From positions 1 through 64,000 of the forward strand of contig JAAYVZ010000141.1 in assembly GCA_012516935.1 (NCBI GenBank): 64,000 bases of DNA, given 5' to 3'. Numbering within the stretch: the stretch's first letter is position 1; every line of letters begins with the position of its first letter. The stretch comes from Holophagae bacterium (GTDB taxonomy: Bacteria > Acidobacteriota > Thermoanaerobaculia > Thermoanaerobaculales > Thermoanaerobaculaceae). The position numbers and the translations under genes were made by a program. This document shows, piece after piece, positions 17,309 through 26,905 of the stretch. The notes beneath the pieces were generated by a model. That model did not search any database. It saw only the letters and a program-made list of their open reading frames with translations, and was not told the origin of the DNA.

Positions 17309-18730
17309 CTACCCAACCGACCCCTCCATCTCCAGGGCGATGAGCCGGTTGAGCTCGACCGCGTACTCCATCGGCAGCTCCTTCACGAACGGCTCGATGA
17401 ACCCGTTGACGATCATGAGCCGCGCCTGGTCCTCCGACAGCCCGCGCGAGCGCAGGTAGAAGAGCTGCTCGTCGCCGAGCTTGGAAACCCGCGCTTCGTG
17501 CTCGATGCGCACGTCGTCCTCGGCGATCTCCATCGTCGGGTAGGTATCGGTGCGCGCCTTCTCGCCGATCAGCAGCGCATCGCACTGCACCGCCGTGCGG
17601 CTGCCGTGCGCCCCGCGCCGCACCTTGACCATGCCGCGATACGTGGCGCGCCCGGTGTCCTTGGAGATCGACTTGGAGGTGATCTTGGAGCTGGTGTTGG
17701 GCGCCAAGTGGATCGCCTTGGCGCCGGCATCCTGGTGCTGGCCGGGGCCAGCGAAGGCGATCGACAGCACCTCGCCGTGGGCGCGCTCCCCCTTGAGGAG
17801 GATCGACGGGTACTTCATGGTTAGCCGTGAGCCGATGTTGCCGTCCACCCACTCGACCACCGCGTCTTCGTACGCCACCGCCCGCTTGGTCACCAGGTTA
17901 TAGATGTTGGTGGCCCAGTTCTGGATCGTCGTGTAGCGGATGTGCGCCCCGGGCAGGGCGATGAGCTCGACCACCGCCGAGTGCAGCGAGTGCGTCGAGT
18001 AGACCGGCGCCGTGCACCCCTCGACGTAGTGCACCCGGGCACCACGGTCGGCGACGATGAGGGTGCGCTCGAACTGCCCCATGCGCTCGGCGTTGATCCG
18101 GAAGTACGCCTGCAAGGGGATCGCCACCTCCACGCCCGGCGGCACGTAGACGAACGAGCCGCCCGACCACACCGCCGAGTTGAGCGCCGCGAGCTTGTTG
18201 TCCTCAGCCGGGACTACGGTGGCGAAGTACTTGCGCACCAGCGCCTCGTGCTCCCGCAGCCCGGAATCCATGTCGAGGAAGATGACGCCCTGACGGGTGA
18301 GCTCCTCTTTGACCGAGTGGTACACCACCTCCGACTCGTACTGCGCCGACACGCCAGCCAGGAACTTCCGCTCGGCCTCGGGGATCCCCAACCGATCGAA
18401 AGTGCGTTTGATATCCTCCGGCACGTCGTCCCAGCTCTCCCCTAGCCGCTCGGTGGCGCGCACGAAATAGGTGATCTGGTCGAATTCGATCTGCGACAAC
18501 AGCTCGGAGTTGCCCCACGAGGGCATCGGCTTGGCCAGGAAGGTATCGAGGGCGCGGTGGCGGAACGTCCGCATCCACTCGGGCTCGGCCTTCAGGCGCG
18601 AGATCATCTCCACGACCTCGTGGGAAAGGCCGATCGGCGCCTTCACGAAGTACTGCTCAGGGTTACGGAATCCGTAGCGCTGGCTGTAGTCCGAACCGAT
18701 GTCGGTGAGGAGCGGGGGCGAGGCCATCAC
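17309..18730 (-). CDS. sufB: Fe-S assembly scaffold subunit SufB
   Basis: The 473-residue core scaffold of the SUF complex. It has the full SufB pattern including [29 protein letters not shown] with the conserved Cys, and the C-terminal [21 protein letters not shown]. The start is GTG 18730 or ATG 18727, overlapping the sufC stop. It is one of the best conserved proteins in the window. Confidence 0.97.
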   Translation of the reverse strand: MMASPPLLTDIGSDYSQRYGFRNPEQYFVKAPIGLSHEVVEMISRLKAEPEWMRTFRHRALDTFLAKPMPSWGNSELLSQIEFDQITYFVRATERLGESWDDVPEDIKRTFDRLGIPEAERKFLAGVSAQYESEVVYHSVKEELTRQGVIFLDMDSGLREHEALVRKYFATVVPAEDNKLAALNSAVWSGGSFVYVPPGVEVAIPLQAYFRINAERMGQFERTLIVADRGARVHYVEGCTAPVYSTHSLHSAVVELIALPGAHIRYTTIQNWATNIYNLVTKRAVAYEDAVVEWVDGNIGSRLTMKYPSILLKGERAHGEVLSIAFAGPGQHQDAGAKAIHLAPNTSSKITSKSISKDTGRATYRGMVKVRRGAHGSRTAVQCDALLIGEKARTDTYPTMEIAEDDVRIEHEARVSKLGDEQLFYLRSRGLSEDQARLMIVNGFIEPFVKELPMEYAVELNRLIALEMEGSVG

Positions 18731-19488
18731 GCCCTACCGTTTTCGCGGCTCAGCCAATCGTAGCCGCGCGCTTCGAGCTCCCGTGCCAGCTCCGGTTTGC
18801 CGCTGCGCACGATCCGTCCTTCCACGAGAACGTGCACGACGTGCGGCTGCACGTGGTCGAGCAGACGCTGATAGTGGGTCACCAACACCATCCCGACATC
18901 CTCGCGGGCGGCGGCGTTGATGCCGGCAGCGACCACCTTGAGGGCGTCGATGTCGAGCCCGGAGTCGGTCTCGTCGAGTAAGGCGAAGCGGGGACGGAGC
19001 ATGAGGAGCTGCAGGATCTCGAGGCGTTTCTTCTCGCCGCCGGAAAACCCATCGTTGAGATGTCGTCCGGCGAACGCCGGATCCATCTCGAGCTCCTCCA
19101 TGCGGGCATGGAGCTCACGCCGGAACTCGCGAACCGGGATCTCCCGGCCTCGCACCGCCGTGAGTGCGGCGCGCAGAAATGACGCCACCGACACCCCCGG
19201 GATGGCAACTGGGTACTGGAAGGCAAGGAACATCCCGGCCCGTGCTTTCTCATCCGGGGAGAGGCCACTCACGTCCTCTCCATTCAGCTCCACCTGGCCT
19301 TCCAGCGTGTACGCCGGATGCCCCATCAGCGCATTGGCAAACGAGGACTTCCCGGAGCCGTTCGGTCCCATGATGGCGTGGATCTCCCCCGGCGCCACCA
19401 CCAGATCCACACCCTTGACGACCTCACGGTCACCCACCCAGACATGCACACAGCGGCACGCGAACACGACAGGACGCGGTTGGGTCAC
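18727..19488 (-). CDS. sufC: SUF ATPase SufC
   Basis: The 253-residue ABC-type ATPase powers the SufBC2D complex. Walker A is GPNGSGKSS, the signature is SGGEKKR and the Walker B is [12 protein letters not shown], which is the SufC-specific form. The start is GTG 19488, overlapping the stop of the Rrf2 regulator gene (TGA at 19485-19487), so both are coupled. Confidence 0.97.
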   Translation of the reverse strand: MTQPRPVVFACRCVHVWVGDREVVKGVDLVVAPGEIHAIMGPNGSGKSSFANALMGHPAYTLEGQVELNGEDVSGLSPDEKARAGMFLAFQYPVAIPGVSVASFLRAALTAVRGREIPVREFRRELHARMEELEMDPAFAGRHLNDGFSGGEKKRLEILQLLMLRPRFALLDETDSGLDIDALKVVAAGINAAAREDVGMVLVTHYQRLLDHVQPHVVHVLVEGRIVRSGKPELARELEARGYDWLSRENGRA

Positions 19489-19982
19489 GGCGAAATCCCT
19501 CTCTTTGACGGCCGCTCCGGCACGCGGTGCTCGACCACCACGCGGCCCGCCAAGCGACCCTTCATGTGCGTCTCACCGCTCACCAGATCGGCAACGGTGA
19601 TGCCTCCGAAAAGCTCCGTCACGGTGGCCTCGAGGTGGATCCATACCGGGCGCAGCGCACAGTCCTCATGGCGGCGGCAGGCCGCCTCGACGTACCCGTG
19701 GCGGTCGCAGAAGCGGGCGTCGAACAACCGCTCGCCGAGCGCCCGAAATACCTGCAGCACCGTGATCTGCTCCGGCGGAGCAACGAGGGAGTAGCCGCCG
19801 CCCCGGCCTCGGGCGGCCCGTACGAGACCCGCTCGTTTGAGCAGGGCCACGACCTTGGCGGCAAACGGCTCGGCGAGGCCTTCCGCAGTCGCCAGGTCAC
19901 CGACCGCTGCCATCGCCGGGTAGCGGCCCGCGAGCTGGACCATCAGGCGAAGCCCCGTTTCTTCCGTGGCGGTGATCCGCAA
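19485..19982 (-). CDS. Rrf2/IscR-family regulator of the SUF operon
   Basis: The 165-residue regulator has an N-terminal winged helix (residues 1-80) with the Rrf2 pattern GRGGGYSLVAPPEQITVLQVF. Three cysteines follow (FCDRHG, EAAC, HEDC at about 92-108) and could hold an Fe-S cluster, as in IscR/SufR. It heads the SUF operon, so it probably senses Fe-S or oxidative status and controls its own operon. The start is TTG with GGGGGAAAGG directly upstream. Confidence 0.88.
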   Translation of the reverse strand: MRITATEETGLRLMVQLAGRYPAMAAVGDLATAEGLAEPFAAKVVALLKRAGLVRAARGRGGGYSLVAPPEQITVLQVFRALGERLFDARFCDRHGYVEAACRRHEDCALRPVWIHLEATVTELFGGITVADLVSGETHMKGRLAGRVVVEHRVPERPSKRGISP

Positions 19983-20113
19983 CCTTTCCCCCCACCGGCG
20001 AAACCGAGAAAGGCGAGCGGGAATTCCGATTTACCGCGGCTGGTGATCAGCGAAAGGCGAGTACACGTGGGTCACCGCGTCAACAGCAGGGCGGTACCCG
20101 GGCCAGGAGCGGG

Positions 20114-20641
20114 CTAGCGGTGGGCGGCTGCCGCCTGGAGAGCGACGGTAAGCTCGGCCGGAAGCTGGTCACGGTTGGCGGGTGTCACCTCGAACAGGCG
20201 TGCCCCCGGGTGCTCCTTGACGTGGGTGACCAGGCCGCTGCCGCGCATCGCCACGGTGGCGACGAGCGGCACCCCGCCGTCCAGTACCCGGTGCACGGCC
20301 CGCACCAGCTCGCGGCTCAAGCACTCCATGCCGCCGATCTCGTCGACCACGTAGAGCTGCACCCCTGGCGCGGGCGCCAGCTCGGACGCCAAGGCGTCAA
20401 TCGCATCGACGAACACGCCGTAGCGCCCGACTCGCTGCGGGCCCCGGTGGTCGAGGTGGGCAATGAGCCGCTTCTGGCCCGAGAACCCCTTGCCCACGAA
20501 GCCGACTCGTTGGCCCTCCTGGCGGAGCTCGGCGGTGGTGAAGCCGGCCAGACGCCACCCCGCGAGCTGCTCGCACATCTTCTGGATCACGGTGGTTTTT
20601 CCCACCCCAGGCGGCCCCGACAGCAGCAGCACGACGCCCAT
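20114..20641 (-). CDS. THEP1-family nucleoside triphosphatase
   Basis: The 175-residue P-loop NTPase has Walker A GPPGVGKTT at residues 9-17, a Walker B-like LYVVDEIGGMEC near 98-109 and the overall length of the THEP1 (NTPase) family known from thermophiles and archaea. Biochemically such enzymes hydrolyse various NTPs; the biological role is open. It follows the M14 carboxypeptidase gene by 22 bases on the same strand. Confidence 0.85.
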   Translation of the reverse strand: MGVVLLLSGPPGVGKTTVIQKMCEQLAGWRLAGFTTAELRQEGQRVGFVGKGFSGQKRLIAHLDHRGPQRVGRYGVFVDAIDALASELAPAPGVQLYVVDEIGGMECLSRELVRAVHRVLDGGVPLVATVAMRGSGLVTHVKEHPGARLFEVTPANRDQLPAELTVALQAAAAHR

Positions 20642-20663
20642 GGCCTGGACAGTGTACCCAAGG

Positions 20664-22325
20664 TCAGTGCACCATGGGCCCCGACGCGTCCCCGACCTCG
20701 TCCTCGCGCAGCACCAGCAGCGGCACCGCCGGGCGCGCGCTCACGCGCAGCACCGGGTAGATGCCCGGCTCGGTGCTCCACTGGCGAACCAGGGCGCGGT
20801 TGAAAAACCCCCAAGCGGCGAGGCTGTCGGTCGAGGACGGCTCGAGCAGCACCGGCACGAGCCGCGCGAGTGGCTGCCGCATATCCACGAACACCGATCC
20901 TGCGGGCAGCTCCACCTCACCCCTCAGGTAAGAGCCCGTGAGGCTGACCTGCACGTGCCCCTGGAAAAGACCCGCAGCGGTCTCGACCTTCTCGAGTGCG
21001 AATCGCTCCGCCTCGACCGTGCCCCTCCGGCCCAGCCGCTCGACGGCGATGCCGTGCCGAAGCAGGTTCACCACCGCCTCGTCGAAGCCCGGCAGCAGCA
21101 CGTACCCCGCCGGCAGCTCCACCGTACGCGTGGGCTCGGCCCGCGCCATGTAAGGGATCGTGTAATCCCGGTGCGTCTGTGTGGGTTTCATCCGGAACTC
21201 ACCCCACCACGGGTACTTGACCCGTTCCTCGGCGGTGGTCGCCACCTTCACGTGCTCGAACCCTTCGACGGTTACGTCCATCAGCCGGGCGAGCCGCCAC
21301 CCGACTGCGAACGGCTCGCGAGCGAACGAGTCCCGGGTCTCGGCGTCGACCCGGCGCACGAGCGCCACGATCTCCGCCGCGTGGGCGTTGGTGTACTCCA
21401 GGATCGACAGCACGAACGCATACGAGGACAGCACTCGGGTGCGGAAGTCCGCGTACGAGTAGCTCTCGTCCAGGATCGTCAGCCGATTGCGCAGCGCCAC
21501 GTAGTTGGTCCCGTAGCGGGCCTCGAGGCTGTCGTTCTCCCAGCCCTTGGCGGGGTGCTCGGCATTCACGAAGCTGCCGTACGGCACACTGGCCCAGCCA
21601 TGCGTGCTCTGCAGCTTGCGAGCCACCGCCGGAAACAGCGCACCCCACATATAGTCAGTCAGTGCCTTTGCACCGTTGGGGTTACCGCCAGTCGTGTAGG
21701 TCACCGGCTCGCGATGATACGAACCGTTGGTGGTGTGCATGTCGACCAGCAGCACCGGGTCCCAGGCGCGGAGCACGCGCAGCAGCCCCCGCACTTCGGG
21801 GCTTTCCAGCTTGGTGTAGTCGCGGTTGAGGTCGAGGTACTGGCCGTTGTGGCGAACGCCGGCAAGCTCCGGCCCGGCGTCCCGGCGGTTGTGCCCCAGC
21901 TTGTCGTTGCCGTCCGGGTTGAAAATCGGCACCACCAACACCACCTGATGCTCGAGCAGGCCCACCAGGTGACCGCAGGCAACCTCGCGTACGAGCATCT
22001 GGCACGCTTCTTTACCCTCCACCTCACCCGCGTGGATATTGGCCATGACCAGCACCGCCGGCTTGCCTGTGGCGGCCATCTCCGCCGGCGTCCGCACCCG
22101 CTCCTTCGATAGGATCACAAGCGGGATATCTCGCCCCTCCGGCGAGCGACCGAGGGTCGAGAGCGCTGCCAGGTTCGAGCCAGCCACCACTCGCTCGAGG
22201 TGCTCCACCACCTCGGAGTACAACGACGTTCGCGCATAGTCCGTCGCCTCGACCACCGTGACCGGCTCACCCGCCCACGCGCTCGCCGCCATCGCCAGCA
22301 CCGCTCCACTCACGATCGCTCGCAT
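20664..22325 (-). CDS. secreted M14 zinc carboxypeptidase
   Basis: The 553-residue precursor begins with a signal peptide (cleavage after about residue 18, ASAWA). The M14 domain shows HAGE (zinc His and Glu), the zinc His in VDMHTTN and the catalytic Glu in LDESYSY. The length exceeds digestive carboxypeptidases; a C-terminal domain of about 200 residues extends from VKVATTAEERV onwards. It probably trims peptides in the periplasm or outside. ATG 22325 is chosen because the signal peptide begins there; longer frames run into non-conserved sequence. Confidence 0.9.
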   Translation of the reverse strand: MRAIVSGAVLAMAASAWAGEPVTVVEATDYARTSLYSEVVEHLERVVAGSNLAALSTLGRSPEGRDIPLVILSKERVRTPAEMAATGKPAVLVMANIHAGEVEGKEACQMLVREVACGHLVGLLEHQVVLVVPIFNPDGNDKLGHNRRDAGPELAGVRHNGQYLDLNRDYTKLESPEVRGLLRVLRAWDPVLLVDMHTTNGSYHREPVTYTTGGNPNGAKALTDYMWGALFPAVARKLQSTHGWASVPYGSFVNAEHPAKGWENDSLEARYGTNYVALRNRLTILDESYSYADFRTRVLSSYAFVLSILEYTNAHAAEIVALVRRVDAETRDSFAREPFAVGWRLARLMDVTVEGFEHVKVATTAEERVKYPWWGEFRMKPTQTHRDYTIPYMARAEPTRTVELPAGYVLLPGFDEAVVNLLRHGIAVERLGRRGTVEAERFALEKVETAAGLFQGHVQVSLTGSYLRGEVELPAGSVFVDMRQPLARLVPVLLEPSSTDSLAAWGFFNRALVRQWSTEPGIYPVLRVSARPAVPLLVLREDEVGDASGPMVH

Positions 22326-22451
22326 GCTGCCCCCGACCGGCTGAGCCGGCGGGCGCCAGTGTAACAGCGCCACACACGACATCTCCAAGCGAGGACGCCC
22401 TCCGCGTGCTGGTGGCGCGGGCACGAAAGGAAAAATCCGAGCGCGAAAGCT

Positions 22452-22487
22452 CGAAAAACGGCAACAGACCGCCGCATGGCGGTCTGT
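22452..22487 (-). terminator. tRNA-Ala terminator
   Basis: ACAGACCGCC and GGCGGTCTGT (22464-22487) form a perfect 10-bp stem around a four-base loop. On the minus strand it is followed by GCCGTTTTT, so it terminates tRNA-Ala. Confidence 0.75.
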
Positions 22488-22504
22488 AAGCCCTGGGTTA
22501 TCTA

Positions 22505-22580
22505 TGGTGGAGCCGAGGAGGATCGAACTCCCGACCTCTAGAGTGCGATTCTAGCGCTCTCCCAGCTGAGCTACGGCCCC
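22505..22580 (-). tRNA. tRNA-Ala (anticodon CGC)
   Basis: The 76 bases fold as a full cloverleaf: acceptor GGGGCCG/CGGCTCC, D arm GCTC/GAGC, anticodon stem CTAGA/TCTAG with loop ATCGCAC, and TTCGATC loop. CCA is encoded (22505-22507). Anticodon CGC reads the GCG codon. Confidence 0.97.
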
Positions 22581-23099
22581 ACACCGGGAGGCGAAGTGTA
22601 CCACCCCTGCCCGAGACCCGTCCACCCCTTGCGGTCCACTGCACGCTCGGGAGGCCCGCTTTCCGCCTTTTGCGGCGTTGCGGGATGGCCGATGCCGAGG
22701 ATGACCAAGAAAAGCACAAGCACCCACGCTGGGGCTCCCAACTTCCTGGTCAGCGGGAAAGGCCCAGCCGGCGTCGTGCTTCGCGCTGGAGCGCGATCCG
22801 CTCGTACGAACAGCAGTGGCGAGTGGACGATCGTTGGCATCCCAGGCGGGATATGCACTCTGGCGCCAGGACGCAGCGGCTTCGCCCTTGCGCCGTCCAG
22901 CCATTCGATAACGGTGGGTGGCATGAGCTTGACCAGCCGCAACTTCATGTCGCCTGGGCGACGAGCGGTGACGACTCGGAGCAATCCAGCTCAGGCCGCC
23001 GGCTGGCTCGCTGCACGGGATTGATAAGCACCGAGCGCCCGTTCGGGAGAGGGAAGGGAAGGCGCGCGCTATACTGCGCGAGCCGAAAGGGGACTGACT
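22581..23099. other. intergenic region with one weak minus-strand frame
   Basis: This 519-base stretch separates tRNA-Ala from gap. A minus-strand frame (22571-22948, ATG 22948) would give a 125-residue protein with one hydrophobic segment, but it runs into the tRNA, has less GC at third positions than the neighbours, and shows no recognisable family. I do not call it a gene. A TATACT box at about 23071 may be the gap -10, without a clear -35. Confidence 0.4.
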
Positions 23100-24101
23100 A
23101 TGGCCTTGCGTGTCGCTATCAACGGATTTGGACGGATCGGCCGGCTCGTATTCCGGCAGATGTTCGGTAACTCGGACTTCGAGATCGTCGCCATCAACGA
23201 TATCACCGATGCTCCCACGCTGGCTCATCTCCTCAAGTACGACTCGGTTCACGGGCGCTGGAACCGCGACGTCAACGCCACCGCCGATGGAATCGAGATC
23301 GGTGGGACCACGGTCAAAGTGACCGCTATCCCCGATCCGACCAAGCTGCCGTGGAAAGAGCTGGGAATCGACCTCGTGATCGAGGCGACCGGCCGCTACA
23401 CCAAGGGTGAGCAGGCTCGGGCGCACATCGACGCCGGCGCGCGTTGGGTCGTCATTTCCGCCCCGGCCAAAGGCGTGGACCTCACGGTCGTGTTTGGGGT
23501 CAACCACATGCTGCTCGACCCGGCCAAGCACCTCATCGTCTCCAACGGTTCCTGTACCACCAACTGCCTGGCGCCGGTGGTCAAGGTGCTGCGTGAGCAG
23601 TTCGGCCTCCACGACGGCTTCCTCACCACCATCCACGCCTACACCAACGACCAGAAGATCCTCGACCTCCCGCACAAGGACCTGCGCCGAGCCCGCGCCG
23701 CAGCGGTGTCGATGATCCCTACCTCGACCGGGGCCGCTCGGGCGATCGCCGAGGTGTTCCCCGAGCTCAAGGGCAAGCTGGACGGCGTGGCGGTGCGGGT
23801 GCCCACCGCCGATGTGTCGCTGGTCGATTTCACCTTCACCACCAACCAGCCGGTCACCGTCGAGGCGATCAACGACGCCTTCCGTGCCGCCGCCTCGGGT
23901 GAGCTCCACGGCATCCTCGAGGTGTGCGAGGAGCCGCTGGTGTCGATCGACTTCCGCGGCACCACCGCCTCCTCGATCGTCGATGCCCCGTCCACCATGG
24001 TGATCGGCGACCGGATCGGCAAGGTCTTCTCCTGGTATGACAACGAGTACGCGTACGCGGCCCGGTGCGTGGACGTGGCGCGGCTGTACCTCGGGAGGTG
24101 A
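23100..24101 (+). CDS. gap: glyceraldehyde-3-phosphate dehydrogenase
   Basis: The 333-residue enzyme converts glyceraldehyde 3-phosphate to 1,3-bisphosphoglycerate with NAD(P). N-terminal GFGRIGR binds the nucleotide; the catalytic Cys152 lies in SNGSCTTNC. Full length for type I GAPDH. It is the first gene of gap-pgk-tpiA-secG, with two bases between its stop and the pgk start. Confidence 0.98.
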   Translation: MALRVAINGFGRIGRLVFRQMFGNSDFEIVAINDITDAPTLAHLLKYDSVHGRWNRDVNATADGIEIGGTTVKVTAIPDPTKLPWKELGIDLVIEATGRYTKGEQARAHIDAGARWVVISAPAKGVDLTVVFGVNHMLLDPAKHLIVSNGSCTTNCLAPVVKVLREQFGLHDGFLTTIHAYTNDQKILDLPHKDLRRARAAAVSMIPTSTGAARAIAEVFPELKGKLDGVAVRVPTADVSLVDFTFTTNQPVTVEAINDAFRAAASGELHGILEVCEEPLVSIDFRGTTASSIVDAPSTMVIGDRIGKVFSWYDNEYAYAARCVDVARLYLGR

Positions 24102-24103
24102 GC

Positions 24104-25279
24104 ATGTTGCGGCAGATGGACCGGCTGGAGGTGGCGGGCAAGCGGGTGCTGGTTCGCCTCGACCTCAACGTGCCGCTCAAGGAGGGCAAGGTCCGTGACG
24201 ACACCCGCGTGCGCGAGGCCGCACCCACGGTCCGCGCGTTGGCCGAACGCGGCGCCATCGTCGTGGCCTGCTCGCACCTGGGAAGGGCCAAGGGCAAACC
24301 CGACCCCGCGCTGTCGCTGGCTCCGGTCGCCCCGGTCCTGGCCCAGTACGTGGGCCGGGCGGTGCGGTTCGTGCCCGACACGGCGGATGCGACAGCGCGG
24401 CAGGCCGTGGCCACAGCGCGTCCCGGCGATGTGCTGCTGCTCGAGAACTTGCGCTTCGACGCCGGCGAGGAGAGCAACTCGCCGGAGCTCTGCCGGAAGC
24501 TGGCGGCGCTCGCTGACCTGTATGTCAACGACGCGTTCGGCACCGCGCACCGTGCTCACGCCTCCACCACAGGGGTGGCGAAGCTCTTCGCCGCTCCCTC
24601 CGCGGGGCCGCTCATGGCCCGGGAGCTGAGGGCGCTCGGCAAGGTGCGGGACAACCCGGAGCGGCCGTTCGTGGCGGTCGTCGGAGGTGCCAAGGTCTCC
24701 GACAAGCTGGCGACGCTCAAGGCGCTGGCCGCCAAGGCCGACACGCTGGTGCTCGTCGGTGGCATGGCCAACACCTTCCTGCTGGCGAAGGGGATCGGCA
24801 TCGGCACGTCACTCGCCGAGCCCGACCTCGCCGAGGCCGCGCGCGAGATCATGGCCACGGCCACGGAGCGGGGGGTGGCAGTACTGTTGCCAACCGATGT
24901 GGTTGTGGCCTCCGACCTCGAGTCACCCGGCCGTACGGTGGGCGTTGGCGAGGTGGGGGCGAACGACAGGATCTTCGATATCGGGCCTGCCTCCCGGGCG
25001 GCCATCGCGGCTGTGGTGACCGGGGCAAGGACTGTCTTCTGGAACGGCCCGGCCGGTGTGTTCGAGAAGCCGGCGTTCGCCGAGGGAACGCTGGCGATCG
25101 CCAGGGCCCTCGCCGACTCCGGCGCTTTTTCGGTGGTCGGGGGCGGCGAGTCGGTGGCCGCGGTTCAGCAGGCCGGCCTAGCGGCCAAGCTCTCGCACGT
25201 GTCGACCGGTGGCGGCGCCTCGCTCGAGTTCCTGGCTGGCGACGTGCTGCCCGGCGTCGCGGTGCTCGAGGAGCGGTGA
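24104..25279 (+). CDS. pgk: phosphoglycerate kinase
   Basis: The 391-residue glycolytic kinase makes ATP from 1,3-bisphosphoglycerate. Landmarks are VLVRLDLNVPL near the N-terminus, ACSHLGRAKG, and the C-terminal GGGESVAAV nucleotide site. ATG 24104 is preceded by GGGAGGTGA within the gap stop. Its stop overlaps the tpiA start region. Confidence 0.98.
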   Translation: MLRQMDRLEVAGKRVLVRLDLNVPLKEGKVRDDTRVREAAPTVRALAERGAIVVACSHLGRAKGKPDPALSLAPVAPVLAQYVGRAVRFVPDTADATARQAVATARPGDVLLLENLRFDAGEESNSPELCRKLAALADLYVNDAFGTAHRAHASTTGVAKLFAAPSAGPLMARELRALGKVRDNPERPFVAVVGGAKVSDKLATLKALAAKADTLVLVGGMANTFLLAKGIGIGTSLAEPDLAEAAREIMATATERGVAVLLPTDVVVASDLESPGRTVGVGEVGANDRIFDIGPASRAAIAAVVTGARTVFWNGPAGVFEKPAFAEGTLAIARALADSGAFSVVGGGESVAAVQQAGLAAKLSHVSTGGGASLEFLAGDVLPGVAVLEER

Positions 25280-26037
25280 TGCGGCACCCGCTCATCGCCG
25301 CCAACTGGAAGATGTTCGGCACGCTCGACGGGGTGCAGCGCTACCTCGAGACACTCATTGGCCACCTGCAGCCGGGCAACCCGCAGGTGGTGGTGTGTCC
25401 GCCCTACACCCTGCTTCCCGCTGCGGTGATGGTGGCCACCGGCTCGGCGGTGGCGATCGGCGCCCAGAGCTGCCACTGGGAGGAGAAAGGCGCCTTTACC
25501 GGTGAGGTTGCCGCCCCGATGCTGGCCGAGCTGGGGGTGACGTGGGTGGTCGTGGGGCACTCGGAGCGACGGCAGTATTTCGGTGAGACCGACGCCACCG
25601 CTGCCGCCCGGGCCCGGGCCGCCCAGCGCGCTGGCCTGAGCTGCATCTTCTGCCTGGGAGAGCTGCTCACCGAGCGCGAGGCAGGCCAGACGCTGGCTGT
25701 GCTCGAGCGCCAGAGTGCCGTGCTGGCCGGGCTCGACCCGACCCGCCTGGCGCTCGCGTACGAGCCGGTGTGGGCGATCGGCACGGGCCGCAACGCCACT
25801 CCCGAGCAGGCCCAGGAAGCCCACACCTTCCTGCGGCAGAGGATCGCCAGCCTTTTGGGCAGCGACGCCGCGGCCGGCCTGCGCATCCTCTACGGCGGCA
25901 GCGTCAAGCCGGAGAACGCCGCAGCGATCCTCTCCCAGGCCGATGTGGACGGCGCGCTGGTGGGGGGCGCCAGCCTTGACGTTGATGCCTTTTCAGCTAT
26001 CATCCACGCTGCTTCCGGCTCGAGCCGGGCTGGCTGA
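25279..26037 (+). CDS. tpiA: triosephosphate isomerase
   Basis: The 252-residue enzyme interconverts the two triose phosphates. Catalytic residues are Lys11 in NWKM, His in VVVGHSERR and Glu in AYEPVWAIGTG; the phosphate-binding YGGSV is present. ATG 25279 shares one base with the pgk stop (TGATG) and has GAGGAG upstream; GTG 25276 is an alternative. Confidence 0.98.
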   Translation: MRHPLIAANWKMFGTLDGVQRYLETLIGHLQPGNPQVVVCPPYTLLPAAVMVATGSAVAIGAQSCHWEEKGAFTGEVAAPMLAELGVTWVVVGHSERRQYFGETDATAAARARAAQRAGLSCIFCLGELLTEREAGQTLAVLERQSAVLAGLDPTRLALAYEPVWAIGTGRNATPEQAQEAHTFLRQRIASLLGSDAAAGLRILYGGSVKPENAAAILSQADVDGALVGGASLDVDAFSAIIHAASGSSRAG

Positions 26038-26049
26038 GGAGTCGCTCTC

Positions 26050-26415
26050 GTGCTTTACACACTGCTGGTGATCCTCTTCATTGTCGTCTGCTTCTTCCTG
26101 ATCCTGGTCGTGCTCCTGCAGCAGGGCAAGGGTGCTGACGTGGCGGCCGCCTTCGGTGGTGGCACCTCACAGGCTTCGTTCGGGCCCCGTGGGACGACCA
26201 CCTTGTTGCACAAGCTCACCACCGGATCGTTCGTGACGTTCGTGGTCCTCAGCATCGGGCTGTCGGTGATGACGGCACGCAAGAGCCGCTCGGTGACCGA
26301 GACCGTCAAGGACCAGCCAGCAGTGGCTGCACCCGCGACCCCGGTGCCGAGCCCGGCGACAGCTCCAGCGCCGGAGCAGCCCGCTCCCTCCGCTCCTGCC
26401 GAGACGCCGAGCTGA
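26050..26415 (+). CDS. secG: preprotein translocase subunit SecG
   Basis: SecG supports SecYE in protein export. The 121-residue protein has two membrane segments (residues 1-23 and about 52-72) and the family LLQQGKGADVAAAFGGG loop. A Pro/Ala-rich C-terminal tail of about 40 residues is longer than usual. Start GTG 26050. The gap-pgk-tpiA-secG-tRNA-Leu order is common in bacteria. Confidence 0.94.
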   Translation: MLYTLLVILFIVVCFFLILVVLLQQGKGADVAAAFGGGTSQASFGPRGTTTLLHKLTTGSFVTFVVLSIGLSVMTARKSRSVTETVKDQPAVAAPATPVPSPATAPAPEQPAPSAPAETPS

Positions 26416-26442
26416 GGTAGAATCCCAACGATGGAGTGGCGT

Positions 26443-26527
<85 letters not shown>

Positions 26528-26530
26528 TTC

Positions 26531-26653
26531 TTCTCGGGGGGGCCGCCGACCCTCCACCCCCCCACCCGTCGGCTCGTGCCCCCCCGAACCCCCCGCGCTC
26601 GCCTGAACTGAATTCAGACTCGCGTAGCCTTTCTCCGGGGGGGCCGCCGACCC
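26531..26653. repeat. two-copy GC-rich direct repeat
   Basis: The copies begin TTCTC and share a G-run followed by CCGCCGACCC (26531-26552 and 26631-26653), 100 bases apart. Downstream partners CCCCGCGCTCGCCT and CCCTGCGCTCACCT extend the similarity. It may be a duplicated intergenic segment left after tRNA-associated rearrangement. Confidence 0.45.
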
Positions 26654-26832
26654 CCTGCGCTCACCTACAGCTAGCTCGGGCTCACTGCGTCCTCAACCTC
26701 CTACCAAGACACGACCGGCAGGCCCTCGCCCGCTGACGTCGCGACCACGCTCGGGAAACCGTGGGAGCTGCGGGCGTGACGAGGCGCACCTCGGAGCGTT
26801 GCAATCGTCCGCTCGTTGGGTCAAGATCCGTC

Positions 26833-26838
26833 TATAAT
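26833..26838 (+). promoter_or_regulatory. -10 box for secreted paralogue 1
   Basis: A perfect TATAAT 68 bases before the ATG at 26906. No good -35 hexamer is seen at 16-18 bases. Confidence 0.45.
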
Positions 26839-26905
26839 GCTCGCACGCGTCGTGTCGCCAGGCCCAGTGGTCGTGCTCGGGGAGGGGCGACGTCGCAAGG
26901 AGGAC

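Larger units (their letters stand above)
26528..26905. other. non-coding region with a direct repeat and a -10 box
   Basis: This 378-base stretch holds no supported gene. It contains a GC-rich direct repeat of about 22 bases (26531-26552 and 26631-26653, differing by one inserted C), each followed by a related GCGCTC-containing segment, and a TATAAT box at 26833. Confidence 0.5.

Noticed and set aside
22571-22948. Possible 125-residue minus-strand protein upstream of gap
   Set aside because: Its end overlaps tRNA-Ala, third-position GC is low, and no family is visible.
22551-23909. 452-residue minus-strand frame across tRNA-Ala and gap
   Set aside because: It runs through a tRNA and the antisense of gap and shows no recognisable domain.
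26528-26905. tRNA-Leu as an integration site for a mobile element
   Set aside because: A direct repeat lies nearby, but it does not duplicate the tRNA 3' end and no integrase is present.
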